NCBI GenBank assembly: GCA_003283765.1
Contig: QBVY01000002.1
Location: 48,772-112,771 of the forward strand
DNA: 64,000 nucleotides
From: SAR86 cluster bacterium AG-313-N18
Lineage (GTDB): Bacteria > Pseudomonadota > Gammaproteobacteria > Magnimaribacterales > D2472
Direction: 5' to 3'
The position numbers and the translations under genes were made by a program. The notes beneath the pieces are model-generated. The model was not told the DNA's origin and searched no databases. It saw only the letters and a program-made list of their open reading frames with translations. Positions 1 to 12,282 of the stretch are shown in pieces. Numbering within the stretch: the stretch's first letter is position 1; every line of letters begins with the position of its first letter.

Positions 1-251
1 CCTATGACACCCTTGAAAAGATTATCAAGCCATACAAGAACGCAGTAAAATTTATCTGGTGTCAGGAAGAACCTAGTAATCAAGGAGCATGGTTTAGTCA
101 TCGTCATAGATTGCAAATAGTTTTAGACAGAATTAATTCTGCTCAAATAGAATTAATTAGCAGAAAGGCATCAGCAGCACCAGCAGTTGGTTTAAACAAA
201 TTACACATTCAACAACAAGAAGCTTTGGTTATTGAAGCTTTAAAATCCTAG
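1..251 (+). CDS. sucA: 2-oxoglutarate dehydrogenase E1, C-terminal end (partial)
   Basis: The window opens inside this gene; the reading frame is the third one and the stop is TAG at 249-251. About 82 C-terminal residues are visible, including a [11 protein letters not shown] segment and a closing ASAAPAVG...H..QQ stretch, both typical of the end of E1 of the 2-oxoglutarate dehydrogenase complex, the thiamine-diphosphate decarboxylase of the TCA cycle. sucB follows 10 bases later, as in the usual sucAB operon. The N-terminal part, catalytic residues and promoter lie outside the window. Confidence 0.93.
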   Translation, partial: YDTLEKIIKPYKNAVKFIWCQEEPSNQGAWFSHRHRLQIVLDRINSAQIELISRKASAAPAVGLNKLHIQQQEALVIEALKS

Positions 252-261
252 AGAAATAATT

Positions 262-1506
262 ATGTCAATAGAAATAAAGTCCCCAACATTCCCAGAGTCT
301 GTAGCAGACGGAACCATTGCAAACTGGGTTAAGCAAGAAGGTGAATCTGTTAAGCAAGATGAAGTTATAGCAGAAATTGAAACAGATAAAGTTGTATTAG
401 AAGTCGTTGCCCCATTTGATGGCGTCATTTCCAAAGTTTTGAAACCAGCAGGTGAGGTAGTTTTAAGCGCTGAGTTAATAGCAGAATTTGAAAAAGGAAA
501 ACAGCTTGATAGTAAAGAAATATCAGCTCCAGAAAAAAATTCTAGCTCAAGCGAGCAACAAAAATCTGATAAAAATAATTTGGAGGACTCTGAATCAAAA
601 GAGAATGGACCTGCGGTTAAAAAATTATTGAAAGAGCATGACCTTGATGTTAATGCTATTGATGGATCAGGAAAAGATGGGAGAATTACTAAAGCAGATG
701 TGGTTAATTACCTTGAGGAATCTTCACCTAAGAATGAAGAAATAGCATCGGACAGCAACACCCAGAGTTCTGCTAAAACTTCAACTCCTGCATTAACCTC
801 AATGGATAGATTTGAAGAAAGGGTGCCAATGTCACGGTTACGCTCAACTATAGCCAATAGATTGTTAACCGTTAAGCAAGAAACCGCTATGCTGACAACA
901 TTCAATGAGGTAGATTTAAAGCCAATTAAAGATCTAAGAGTAAAATATGGCGAAGATTTTTTTGCAGAGCATGGGGTAAAGCTTGGATTCATGGGATTTT
1001 TTGTCTTAGCAGCAGTTCAGGCTCTAAAAAAGTTTCCAGTGGTGAATGCTTCTATTGATGGAAGCGATATTGTTTATCATGGCTATCAGGATGTAGGTGT
1101 AGCGGTCTCAACTGAAAGAGGATTGGTTGTTCCAGTAATTAGAGATGCTGATAATTTGAGATTAGCAGATGTTGAAAAATCAATTTTAGATTATTCAGAT
1201 AAAGCCAAGAATGGAAAGCTTTCAATTGCTGAAATGCAGGGCGGTACTTTTACTATCTCAAATGGAGGTGTTTTTGGATCCTTGTTATCTACCCCAATTT
1301 TAAATGCTCCGCAGACTGCTATTCTAGGAATGCACACCATTCAAGATAGACCAGTTGTTATAGATGGTGAAATAGTTATAAGGCCTATGATGTATCTTGC
1401 TCTTAGTTATGATCATCGCCTTCTAGATGGAAAGGAGGCTGTAGCATTTTTGATTGCTATAAAAGATCAATTAGAGTCTCCAGAAAAACTCCTTTTAAAC
1501 TTATGA
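262..1506 (+). CDS. sucB: Dihydrolipoyl succinyltransferase, E2 of 2-oxoglutarate dehydrogenase
   Basis: This is the E2 core of the 2-oxoglutarate dehydrogenase complex; it passes the succinyl group from E1 to CoA through a lipoyl arm. An N-terminal lipoyl domain carries the lipoylated lysine in ETDKVVLEV (K43). A Ser/Glu/Lys-rich linker follows, then a peripheral-subunit-binding domain at about residues 116-151. The catalytic domain runs from about 190 to the end, with the YDHRLLDG signature (H385, D389). The length of 414 residues is normal. It sits between sucA and lpd in one transcription unit, with a GAGAAA ribosome site before the ATG. The linker is a normal flexible tether, although rich in Ser and Glu here. 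Confidence 0.97.
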   Translation: MSIEIKSPTFPESVADGTIANWVKQEGESVKQDEVIAEIETDKVVLEVVAPFDGVISKVLKPAGEVVLSAELIAEFEKGKQLDSKEISAPEKNSSSSEQQKSDKNNLEDSESKENGPAVKKLLKEHDLDVNAIDGSGKDGRITKADVVNYLEESSPKNEEIASDSNTQSSAKTSTPALTSMDRFEERVPMSRLRSTIANRLLTVKQETAMLTTFNEVDLKPIKDLRVKYGEDFFAEHGVKLGFMGFFVLAAVQALKKFPVVNASIDGSDIVYHGYQDVGVAVSTERGLVVPVIRDADNLRLADVEKSILDYSDKAKNGKLSIAEMQGGTFTISNGGVFGSLLSTPILNAPQTAILGMHTIQDRPVVIDGEIVIRPMMYLALSYDHRLLDGKEAVAFLIAIKDQLESPEKLLLNL

Positions 1507-4090
<2,584 letters not shown>

Positions 4091-4094
<4 letters not shown>

Positions 4095-4960
4095 GCATAT
4101 TGGTAGATAAAAATACACGTCTTTTAGTTCAAGGTTTCACTGGCTCTCAAGCTACTTTACATTCAGAGCAGTCTATTGAATATGGAACAAATATTGTTGG
4201 TGGAGTCACCCCAGGCAAAGGAGGGCAAACCCATCTTAGTGTGCCTGTTTTTAATTCAGTACATGAAGCTGTTGAAGCAGTTCAGCCAAATGCTTCAATC
4301 ATTTTTGTTCCAGCTAAATTTTGTAAAGATTCTATTTTAGAGGCTGCTGATGCTGGAATTAAATTGATAATATGCATTACAGAGGGAGTGCCTACTTTAG
4401 ACATGCTGATTGTAAAAAAGAGGGTTGATGAGCTGGGCATTACTTTGATCGGTCCTAACTGTCCTGGAATAATCACTCCGGGTGAGGCCAAGTTAGGAAT
4501 AATGCCAGGCAGCATTCACTTGGAGGGTTCAGTAGGTATCATTTCAAGATCTGGCACGTTGACTTACGAGGCCGTGAAGCAAACTAGTGATCTTGGTCTT
4601 GGCCAGAGCACATGCGTTGGTATTGGGGGAGATCCAATTCCCGGAACATCATTTATTGATGTTTTGAAGATGATGGAATCTGATGATCAAACTAAAGCCA
4701 TAGTTATGGTTGGTGAAATTGGAGGAACAGCTGAAGAGGAAGCTGCTGAGTTCATCAAAAATAATATTTCTAAGCCTGTAATTTCATATATTGCGGGACA
4801 AACTGCACCCGCGGGCAAGAGAATGGGGCATGCAGGAGCAATCATTGCTGGTGGGAAAGGGACAGCTGCGGATAAAATTAAGAAGCTTGAGGAGTGCGGT
4901 GTTCATATAGCAGAAAACCTGCTTCAAATTGGCAAAAAGGCTAAGGAAGTTCTGGATTAG
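4091..4960 (+). CDS. sucD: Succinyl-CoA synthetase, alpha subunit
   Basis: The alpha subunit binds CoA and carries the phosphohistidine intermediate. The CoA-binding Rossmann domain begins with [12 protein letters not shown]. The active-site histidine is in GHAGAI (H247, equivalent to the known phosphohistidine of E. coli). The length of 289 residues is normal. It is the last gene of the suc operon. Its last 20 bases overlap the end of the convergent MATE gene, leaving no room for a separate intergenic terminator. Confidence 0.97.
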
Positions 4961-6344
4961 TTTTGGTAATAAATTTATTCGCAATATAATTTAGTCTAGG
5001 AATAATTAGACATGCAAAGGCTGCTAGACCAGTAATCATTCCAATCCAAATCCCCGCTGGACCCAGAGAATTACTCGATATCCCATGGTAAGTAAGATAA
5101 TATCCGCCCGGCAAAGCAATAAACCAGTAAGTTAAAATTAGCATCAGCATTGGGGCAAATGTGTCTTTGTAACCCCTAAGACTTCCCAAGGCCCCCATTT
5201 GCATCCCATCAGGAATTTGAAAGATTGCAGCAAAGAGCAGGAGATTTATTGCGATAGCCATAACTGCAACATCGGCAGTATACAAAGAAACAAGAGCCTC
5301 CCTAAAGGCAAGAATTATTATTGTATTTACTATTGCACCAATTAAGCATATTAAAACTGCTACATGAGAGGCGTACTTTGCTTGTAGAAGATTTTTTTCT
5401 CCTACAAGATTGCCTATTCTTGTTGCTGCGGCTAGCCCGAAAGACAAAGGCAAAATAAAGAAAACACTAGCAATATTTATTGCTACTGTATGAGCGCTTA
5501 TTACTGTTGCGCCAAGCGAGCCTAGTATCAAAGCTGCGCCTGAAAACATACTTAATTCTACAAATACCCCAAATCCAATTGGCACCCCAAGTTTTAAAGC
5601 TTCCCTAGTAGTTTCAGTGTTGGGACCAGAAAATTTTGAGAATAATTTAGTGGGCCCATATTCTTTCTTTTTTAGAATCACTAGCATCAAAACAAGCAAA
5701 CCAATAATGATATTAATCGATGTTGCAATTCCACATCCAACCCCACCCATAGGAGGTATTCCAAAATATCCATATACAAAAATGATATCAAGCGGAATAT
5801 TTAATAACATGCCAATAAAAGCAACCCAAAAAACTGGAAGAGTGAGGCCCATGCCCTCGCTATAGCAACGCAGACAAGTGAAAAGCATATTAGCAATAAA
5901 GCCGAATGACATTGCTTTTAAGTATCCATCTGAAATTTGAGCAATATTTTCTTCAATATCAAAAAAAGGAATAAAAATACTTAAATTTCTATAAAGAATG
6001 AAACCGATGAAACCCAAGACTAATGCAACCCAAAGAATTTCCCTTACTTTTTGTCCAATTTCCTCATATTTCTTTGCTCCAAATAATTGTGCAACTATTG
6101 GAGTTACTGCGAACAAACAACCCCCCAGAAGAAAATAAAAGGGCATAGAAAGAGCATTCCCGATAGCTAATCCAGATAGATCTAGCGCACTTGCTCGACC
6201 TGCAACAATAGTGTCTGTTACTCCCATACCCATATATGAGATTTGAGATCCATATATTGGAATTCCAATTTTGAGTAATTGCTTTAATTCTTTAATTAAG
6301 TTTTTCAAAAAAATAAGCCCAGAAATTTCTCGGTACTTTATCAT
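4941..6344 (-). CDS. MATE-family multidrug/cation efflux transporter
   Basis: A 467-residue inner-membrane protein with about 12 hydrophobic segments and the two-fold repeat of MATE (NorM/DinF type) exporters, which use Na+ or H+ gradients to expel cationic or toxic compounds. The first half opens with [27 protein letters not shown]. The second half begins near [21 protein letters not shown], the internal repeat. No substrate can be assigned. The ATG has no strong ribosome site upstream. The gene converges with sucD and overlaps it tail to tail by 20 bases. Confidence 0.9.
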   Translation of the reverse strand: MIKYREISGLIFLKNLIKELKQLLKIGIPIYGSQISYMGMGVTDTIVAGRASALDLSGLAIGNALSMPFYFLLGGCLFAVTPIVAQLFGAKKYEEIGQKVREILWVALVLGFIGFILYRNLSIFIPFFDIEENIAQISDGYLKAMSFGFIANMLFTCLRCYSEGMGLTLPVFWVAFIGMLLNIPLDIIFVYGYFGIPPMGGVGCGIATSINIIIGLLVLMLVILKKKEYGPTKLFSKFSGPNTETTREALKLGVPIGFGVFVELSMFSGAALILGSLGATVISAHTVAINIASVFFILPLSFGLAAATRIGNLVGEKNLLQAKYASHVAVLICLIGAIVNTIIILAFREALVSLYTADVAVMAIAINLLLFAAIFQIPDGMQMGALGSLRGYKDTFAPMLMLILTYWFIALPGGYYLTYHGISSNSLGPAGIWIGMITGLAAFACLIIPRLNYIANKFITKTNPELP

Positions 6345-6422
6345 ACAAGGACTGAAATAAAATGGAGAGAAGAAATTAGGAAAGACAGTCGCCCATATTG
6401 GCTTAAAAAGGTAACCTCAAAG

Positions 6423-7094
6423 TTGACCATTAGATATGTCAACAGATTTATTCGTCCCCAATTTAAATCTCTAGGGAAAGGACCAGTATTTTTTAAACCG
6501 AGGTATGTAAAATTATTTGGTTCTAATATTTCAGTTGGAAATTTTCCAACATTTATCTCTGCACCAGATGATTATATTCAAATTACTAGCTGGGATACCG
6601 GAGACTGGAATGGAAAAGTTGATATAGGAAATTATGTTTTAATTTCACCAGGGGTCAGAATTATGGCCGCTGAGAGTATTTCTATTGGAGATTCATGCAT
6701 GTTTGGTCATGGCGCATGTATCACAGATGCAGATTGGCATGGTATTTACGATAGAACAAAGGTGGTTGGAGATCCTAGGCCAGTAGTATTGGAAGAAAAT
6801 GTTTGGATAGGTGAGGATGCGATGATTTGCAAAGGAGTAAAAATTGGAGCAAATAGTATTATTGGAGCAAGGTCAGTTGTAACAAAAGATATTCCTAAAA
6901 ATACTATTTACGCTGGAAACCCTGCTGTATTTATAAGAGATATAAATGAAAATGAATTTATAACCCGTGAAGATTTTTTTCACAACCCAGCTAAGCTTGC
7001 AAAAGACTTTGACTTGCTTGACCGATATACCCTTGGTCAGAATTCTTTCTTAGGCTGGATAAAAAGCATGATCTTTAGAGATAAATCCCATTGA
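6423..7094 (+). CDS. Left-handed beta-helix (hexapeptide-repeat) acyltransferase
   Basis: A member of the LbH acyltransferase family (maltose/colanic acid/NodL-type O-acetyltransferases). Hexapeptide repeats run from about residue 60 to 165, including DIGNYVLISPGVRI, SIGDSCMFGHG and VWIGEDAMICKGVKIGANSIIGA. A family-typical GNPAVFI closes the helix. The probable active-site histidine lies in TDADWHGIYDR. The acceptor is unknown, possibly an envelope sugar or lipid. The first conventional start is TTG at 6423 with a weak ribosome site. The frame stays open upstream to 6357 and reads like protein, and an ATT codon at 6375 sits behind a strong GGAGAG, so the true start may be non-standard. The stop overlaps the pdxB start. 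Confidence 0.85.
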   Translation: MTIRYVNRFIRPQFKSLGKGPVFFKPRYVKLFGSNISVGNFPTFISAPDDYIQITSWDTGDWNGKVDIGNYVLISPGVRIMAAESISIGDSCMFGHGACITDADWHGIYDRTKVVGDPRPVVLEENVWIGEDAMICKGVKIGANSIIGARSVVTKDIPKNTIYAGNPAVFIRDINENEFITREDFFHNPAKLAKDFDLLDRYTLGQNSFLGWIKSMIFRDKSH

Positions 7095-8221
7095 TCAACA
7101 TAGCTGCAGATTCGCAGATTCCTGAAATTGAAAACAAATTGGCTGAGTTTTTTGATGATGATTATTCATTTAAGTCATTTGATTCAAGTATTGTTTCCTC
7201 TAGTGATTTTATAAATATTGATGCCTTGTTAGTACGCTCAACTCTTTTTATTGATGAGGGAATATGTGCGGATACAAGGATTCGCTATGTTGGTTCTGCA
7301 ACTGCAGGAATTAATCACTTAGATATAAATTATTTAGATGCTCAAAATATTTCTTGGTCTCATGCACCTGGATGCAATGCTTTTAGTGTCATTCATTATG
7401 TAATGGCTGCAATTGGAGAGTTGATAAAAGATGGTCTTTTCAATACTAGCCAAAGCATTGGAATAGTGGGTTATGGCAATATTGGAAGAGGGTTATATAA
7501 AATTCTTAAGGCTTTAAACTTTGAAGTTTATGCATGCGACCCATTTCTATCACATTCTGAATTAGTAAATTTAGATAGCATTCTTGAATGCGATTTAATA
7601 ACTATTCATGCCCCCCTGACAGAGGCAGATAAACATCCAACATTTAATTTAATTAACGAATCTCATATTCAGAAATTTTCAAATAAAATTCTCATTAACA
7701 CCTCAAGAGGAGAGATCATATCCGAAGCTTTTCTGTTTAAAGCAAATGACCTAATTTATATTTCTGATGTTTGGGTTAATGAACCTAACCCAAGTCTAGA
7801 AATAATAAAAAAATCCTATATTGCAACACCTCATATCGCAGGATACAGCATAGATGGAAAGCTAAATGGAGCAAAAATTATTGCTGAGGAATGTGCAAAA
7901 GCCTTTAATTGCCTAAAACTAAAATCGATCAAACCTTTGATGTCACCAGACTGGCCATATGAGCTTCAAAATATAATTACAGATATTAGTAGAATGTCAT
8001 TCCCAGCTACACTTTTTCATAAAGAGCTTGACTTAAAATTAATTTCAGATACGTTCAAAGCGTTATCAAGCAAAGATTTAGAAAAGGGTTTTAGATCCCT
8101 AAGGACAAATCATCCACCGCGACATGATTTTAATTGCTATTCATTTAGGGGCATGAGCAAATTAGACAAAGATATAGATCTTAAGTTTTTTGATGAATTA
8201 AGAAGAGCAGGAAATCTCTAA
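7091..8221 (+). CDS. pdxB: Erythronate-4-phosphate dehydrogenase
   Basis: This enzyme oxidises 4-phosphoerythronate in the DXP-dependent pyridoxal 5'-phosphate pathway. It is a D-2-hydroxyacid dehydrogenase fold: an N-terminal substrate domain with GSATAGINHLD, a Rossmann motif IGIVGYGNIGRGL at about residue 122, then NTSRGE and TPHIAGYS. The C-terminal ~90 residues form the PdxB-specific dimerisation domain that separates it from SerA. The length of 376 residues fits PdxB. The start is TTG, sharing TTGA with the stop of the acyltransferase. The 3' end overlaps the convergent selO by 24 bases. Confidence 0.92.
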   Translation: MINIAADSQIPEIENKLAEFFDDDYSFKSFDSSIVSSSDFINIDALLVRSTLFIDEGICADTRIRYVGSATAGINHLDINYLDAQNISWSHAPGCNAFSVIHYVMAAIGELIKDGLFNTSQSIGIVGYGNIGRGLYKILKALNFEVYACDPFLSHSELVNLDSILECDLITIHAPLTEADKHPTFNLINESHIQKFSNKILINTSRGEIISEAFLFKANDLIYISDVWVNEPNPSLEIIKKSYIATPHIAGYSIDGKLNGAKIIAEECAKAFNCLKLKSIKPLMSPDWPYELQNIITDISRMSFPATLFHKELDLKLISDTFKALSSKDLEKGFRSLRTNHPPRHDFNCYSFRGMSKLDKDIDLKFFDELRRAGNL

Positions 8222-9622
8222 ATTTTTTGCCCAATTCGGCGATCTATTAGCAAAATGTTCATATTGCTCTAACTCATCATAAGGAGAAGTGATAACCTCA
8301 ATCAATGTTTCAAGCGCAGAGAAATCTGAACTTTCAGCCGCTTCTATAACTTCTTGGGCCATATAATTTCTTAGAATATATTTCGGATTATTTGCATTCA
8401 TGAGCAATATTTTTTTAGCAATAGGTATAGATTCTTTGTTATGACGTTCTTGATAGGATTTTATCCAAGACATACTAACATTTGAATTTAATTCATTTGT
8501 TTTAACTGATGTTACAGCCTGAGAAAGATTTCTAAATGTGTTTGTATAATCTAGTTTTTCAGATTCCATGATATCTAATAAACCTTGAATTAATTGAGCA
8601 TCCTCATTATGTGATTTGGTAAACCCAAGTTTTTTTCTGTACAACTCAGCTAGCTTATTTTTAAAAATTAATTCATATGTTTTCAAAATCTCATCTTGGG
8701 TTTCCTCAGAAATTAGTGAAGATAATGCATGGCCAAGAGCAGAACAGTTCCATAATCCTATATATGGTTGGTTCTTAAATGCATATCTTCCCTGATGATC
8801 AGAGTGATTGCAGACATAACTTGGAAGGTAGTCTTCCATAAAACCATATGGACCATAATCAAATGTCTCTCCTAAAATACTCATATTGTCAGTATTCATA
8901 ACACCATGGCTAAAGCCATTAGCTTGCCATAGAGCTATCATGCATGCTGTTTGCTCAACAACTGACCTAAAAAATTCCTCGTATTTATTTTGAGATTTTG
9001 AAAAGTAAGCAGGATAGTTATCAATACAAAAGTCAGTTAGAACTTTAACGTACTCTGGCTTATTGTTGTAATGAAAATATTCAAAATTGCCAAATCTGAT
9101 ATGTGTTTTGGCTGTTCTAGCTAGCATTGCTGCTGTTTCGCTTTTTTCCCTGATGACTATTTCATCACTGCCAATAATCATTAATGCTCTTGAGGTTGGA
9201 ATTGATAAAGCATGCATTACCTCCCCACATAAATACTCTCTAATTACAGATCTTAAAACAGCTCGACCATCTCCAAATCTAGAGTAGGGAGTTTTGCCAG
9301 CACCTTTAAGATGAATATCAACCAAGCCTTCTGATGAATCTATCTGCCCAAACAATAATCCTCTACCATCACCTAATTGTTCTACATATTGCCCAAACTG
9401 ATGGCCAGAATATGCCATCGATAGGGGTTTTAGATTTCCAATTGATAATGAACCATTAAAAATATCTAACAGTTTTTGCGTGTTAATATTTTCGAGACCT
9501 AAATCTTTTTTCAATTCAGCATTTTCAATAACGAGCAGGGGATTAATAAAGCCCTGCCAATTTTGTAGATTATAAAAGTCCTGAGGAAGCTCAGCATACG
9601 CATGAGGTTTTATAGGAATCAT
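8198..9622 (-). CDS. selO: Protein adenylyltransferase SelO (YdiU/UPF0061)
   Basis: A pseudokinase-fold enzyme that transfers AMP to Ser/Thr/Tyr of target proteins and has been linked to redox stress. Family landmarks are MAYSGHQFGQ, GDGRAVLRSVIREYL, SRALMIIGSDE and the catalytic HGVMNTDNMSILGETFDYGPYGF block. The extreme C-terminus is SCSS, the conserved cysteine that is selenocysteine in mitochondrial homologues. The length of 474 residues is near normal. It is the last gene of a minus-strand operon, its ATG directly abutting the stop of the LLM oxidoreductase. Its end overlaps pdxB by 24 bases. Confidence 0.93.
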   Translation of the reverse strand: MIPIKPHAYAELPQDFYNLQNWQGFINPLLVIENAELKKDLGLENINTQKLLDIFNGSLSIGNLKPLSMAYSGHQFGQYVEQLGDGRGLLFGQIDSSEGLVDIHLKGAGKTPYSRFGDGRAVLRSVIREYLCGEVMHALSIPTSRALMIIGSDEIVIREKSETAAMLARTAKTHIRFGNFEYFHYNNKPEYVKVLTDFCIDNYPAYFSKSQNKYEEFFRSVVEQTACMIALWQANGFSHGVMNTDNMSILGETFDYGPYGFMEDYLPSYVCNHSDHQGRYAFKNQPYIGLWNCSALGHALSSLISEETQDEILKTYELIFKNKLAELYRKKLGFTKSHNEDAQLIQGLLDIMESEKLDYTNTFRNLSQAVTSVKTNELNSNVSMSWIKSYQERHNKESIPIAKKILLMNANNPKYILRNYMAQEVIEAAESSDFSALETLIEVITSPYDELEQYEHFANRSPNWAKNLEISCSS

Positions 9623-10645
9623 TTATCCTTTTGCAATTTGAATTAAATGACTAACATGTTCATCCTTTGAATGATCAGCGCCTAAATGCTCGACTTCATT
9701 CCACATTGCTGCACTGCAAATAGGACCAAGATCATCTTTTAAGCTGTTAGCCACTTCTTCACCAGTACCACAGAACCCTAAAGTTTCAACCATCTCATCC
9801 GTGACTAAAGCAAACATTTCTTCCCATTTTCCTTCCACAGATAATTTATGCAAAGCTTCATTGATATCTCCCCAGCCATGAAAATCAAGAGCTGGCCTAT
9901 AGGTTCTGGTTGAAGCATAAAAACTGATCCTTGCAGCGACATTTCTTTTAGCTGTTTTAAGATCCTCCTCTGTTTCTCCGGTTGCAATGAATCCACCCCA
10001 AAGTAATTCACATTCTTTGGGATCTCTATTTGACTTTTTTGCGCCCTCAATTACAGCTGGCAAAATAATATCATTAATATATTTTGGAGAGCACATTGGA
10101 TGAAGTAATAATCCGTCAGCTACTTCACCAGCAATTCTTGCCATTCCAGGTCCAAGACCGGAAACATAAATTGGAGGTACATCGCAATCCATGGGTGGAG
10201 GAGTGAACATTGGAGTCATAAGGGTATGAGTATAGTGCTCGCCTTGAAAGTCCAATTTTTCTCCAGTTTTCCATGTATTCCAAATGGCTTTGACGGCAAG
10301 AATATATTCGCGCATTCTTGGTGCTGGTGGTGACCAAGGTACACTGAACCTTCTTTCATTATGTCCTTTAACTTGCGTTCCTAAGCCAAGTTGAAAACGA
10401 CCATCACTGAATGATTGCAAGTCCCAACCCATGTTTGCAACTGTCATAGGGCTCCTTGGAAAAGCTATAGCTAATCCAGTCCTAACAATCATTTTTTTGG
10501 AATGCTCTAATCCAAGTAGAACAGGAAGGAAAGGTTCATTATTTAGCTCTCCGGAAACGAGCGCATCATACCCAAGAGATTCTGCATGTTTGACTATCTC
10601 GATAGTATTTTTTGACAAACCAGGTATGTAAGTTTCTATTCTCAT
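9623..10645 (-). CDS. LLM-class flavin-dependent oxidoreductase (F420-type, MSMEG_2256-like)
   Basis: A luciferase-like monooxygenase (TIM barrel) protein resembling the group annotated as F420-dependent oxidoreductases in mycobacteria. Visible signatures are GLAIAFPRSPM, LGLGTQVKGHNERRF, PRMREYILAVKAIW and PIYVSGLGPGMARIAGEVADG. The cofactor may be F420 or FMN; no F420 biosynthesis gene is in the window. I start it at the ATG at 10645 (MRIETYIPG), two bases after the upstream gene's stop, rather than 45 bases further upstream inside that gene, which would add a non-conserved leader. It sits between an acyl-CoA synthetase gene and selO in one tight operon. Confidence 0.85.
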   Translation of the reverse strand: MRIETYIPGLSKNTIEIVKHAESLGYDALVSGELNNEPFLPVLLGLEHSKKMIVRTGLAIAFPRSPMTVANMGWDLQSFSDGRFQLGLGTQVKGHNERRFSVPWSPPAPRMREYILAVKAIWNTWKTGEKLDFQGEHYTHTLMTPMFTPPPMDCDVPPIYVSGLGPGMARIAGEVADGLLLHPMCSPKYINDIILPAVIEGAKKSNRDPKECELLWGGFIATGETEEDLKTAKRNVAARISFYASTRTYRPALDFHGWGDINEALHKLSVEGKWEEMFALVTDEMVETLGFCGTGEEVANSLKDDLGPICSAAMWNEVEHLGADHSKDEHVSHLIQIAKG

Positions 10646-10647
10646 AT

Positions 10648-12282
10648 TTATTCTATCTTTAGTTTTGAGTTTGCAAGGTTTTGAGCCCATTGATAATTTG
10701 GTTTACCTGATGGAGCTCTTTCGATTAAATCAGAAAACACTATTTCTTTCGGCATCTTGTAACTGGCTATATATTTTGAGGCGCTTTCTTTTATTTCCTC
10801 AATAGACAGATCGACCATTTCTCTTCTTTGAATCACAGCTACTACTTTTTGCCCCCATGTTTTATCCTTCACGCCAACAACAAGACAATCAAAGATATTT
10901 GGATGAGCCTTAAGAGCCATTTCAACTTCCTCTGGAAATATTTTCTCTCCACCAGAATTAATTGAAACACTCCCCCTACCTAGCAAAGTCATTTGACCAT
11001 CTTCCTCATATTTAGCCATATCTCCTGGTATCGAATACCTTTCTCCATTTACTTCAATAAATGTTTTTTCAGATTTTTCTATATCTTTGTAATAAGCAAC
11101 AGGCACATGACCTTTTCTTGCTAAATATCCAATTGTTTCTGTATCACTAGGCTGAATAACTTCTAAAGTATCAAGGTTTAAAATTTCACTAAAATTAGGT
11201 TTTGTAAATTTTGGGCCCCCGCCAGAGTCTTTTAATTTTCCATCTTTTGTATGTATATTCACGCCGGTTGCTCCAGTTTCAGAGGACCCAACAGCATCTA
11301 TTAGGAAAAGATTAGGTAAATATTCTAGGATAGTATCTTTGATAGAGGCACTGAAAACAGACGCGGTGCTTGCTAAAACAAATAATGAGGATAGGTCTAA
11401 ACCTTTCTCCAGTGCAGAGGGGAGCGCATCACAAAGAGGCCTTCCCATGGCATCACCTGTGATAGTTAGGTTCATTACTTTTTCTTTAGCAATAATTTCC
11501 CAAATATAATCCGCATCAAATGAAATTTGATCATTAATTATAAATTTCCATCCTGAAAAGAAAGCATTAAATGATTGCCATTGAGCGGCACCATGCATTA
11601 ATGGAGCTAATGCGAGAGCAGTTGTTTGGTCTTGCAAGCATTTATCTGCAAAAGCTTCGGGTGTAGGATATTTTTCTCCCGTTACCGCATCTATGCCTCC
11701 ACCGAGTGTCATTAAGACATCTTCCATGCGCCACACCACTCCCTTTGGCATCCCAGTAGTACCGCCTGTATATAGTATATATTTGTCATCCCCTGATCTT
11801 TCAACACTTAGTCTAGAATCGTCTTCATCTAAAATAAGAGCTTCAAAATCATAACTGCCTTCAATGACATCATCAGCGTCTGAACTATCATTAATACAAA
11901 TAAAATCCTTTAATACAGGAAGATCATTTTTAATATTATTGAGCTTTGCACCAAACTGTTTGTGATAAAACACAGCTTCCATATCAGCATTATCAATCAG
12001 ATACTTCAGCTCCTCTTCGACATATCTGTAGTTTATATTTATCGGAATAGCGCATAATTTATATGCCCCAAGCATCACCTCTAACCACTCTATACAGTTA
12101 AAAGCATAAATTCCTATATGACTACCCTTTTTTATCCCAAGTTTTTTTAAGGCATTTGCTGCTTTATTTGTTCTTGCGTCTAATTCCTGATAAGTTAAAC
12201 GAGTAGATCCTAGAACAACTGCTTCTCTATCTGGAATCCTATCTACAACCCCCTCAAATATGTCAGCAGCATTAAATTCCAT
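10648..12282 (-). CDS. Acyl-CoA synthetase, AMP-forming (first paralogue)
   Basis: An ANL-superfamily enzyme activating a carboxylic acid to its CoA thioester through an acyl-adenylate. The P-loop-like motif YTGGTTGMPKGV lies near residue 170. VGSSETGATG and the LLGRGSVSINSGGEKIFPEEVE hinge follow. The catalytic lysine is expected in APSGKPNY near the C-terminus. The 544 residues are normal for FadD-like enzymes. Sequence style resembles actinobacterial FadD3/FadD19-type synthetases for bulky or steroid-derived acids, but the substrate cannot be told from sequence. Its ATG overlaps the previous stop by one base (TAATG). Confidence 0.88.
   Translation of the reverse strand: MEFNAADIFEGVVDRIPDREAVVLGSTRLTYQELDARTNKAANALKKLGIKKGSHIGIYAFNCIEWLEVMLGAYKLCAIPININYRYVEEELKYLIDNADMEAVFYHKQFGAKLNNIKNDLPVLKDFICINDSSDADDVIEGSYDFEALILDEDDSRLSVERSGDDKYILYTGGTTGMPKGVVWRMEDVLMTLGGGIDAVTGEKYPTPEAFADKCLQDQTTALALAPLMHGAAQWQSFNAFFSGWKFIINDQISFDADYIWEIIAKEKVMNLTITGDAMGRPLCDALPSALEKGLDLSSLFVLASTASVFSASIKDTILEYLPNLFLIDAVGSSETGATGVNIHTKDGKLKDSGGGPKFTKPNFSEILNLDTLEVIQPSDTETIGYLARKGHVPVAYYKDIEKSEKTFIEVNGERYSIPGDMAKYEEDGQMTLLGRGSVSINSGGEKIFPEEVEMALKAHPNIFDCLVVGVKDKTWGQKVVAVIQRREMVDLSIEEIKESASKYIASYKMPKEIVFSDLIERAPSGKPNYQWAQNLANSKLKIE

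Noticed and set aside
10646..10690. 15-residue upstream extension of the LLM oxidoreductase
   Set aside because: It lies inside the preceding acyl-CoA synthetase gene and is not family-like. The ATG at 10645 gives a typical N-terminus with a two-base gap.
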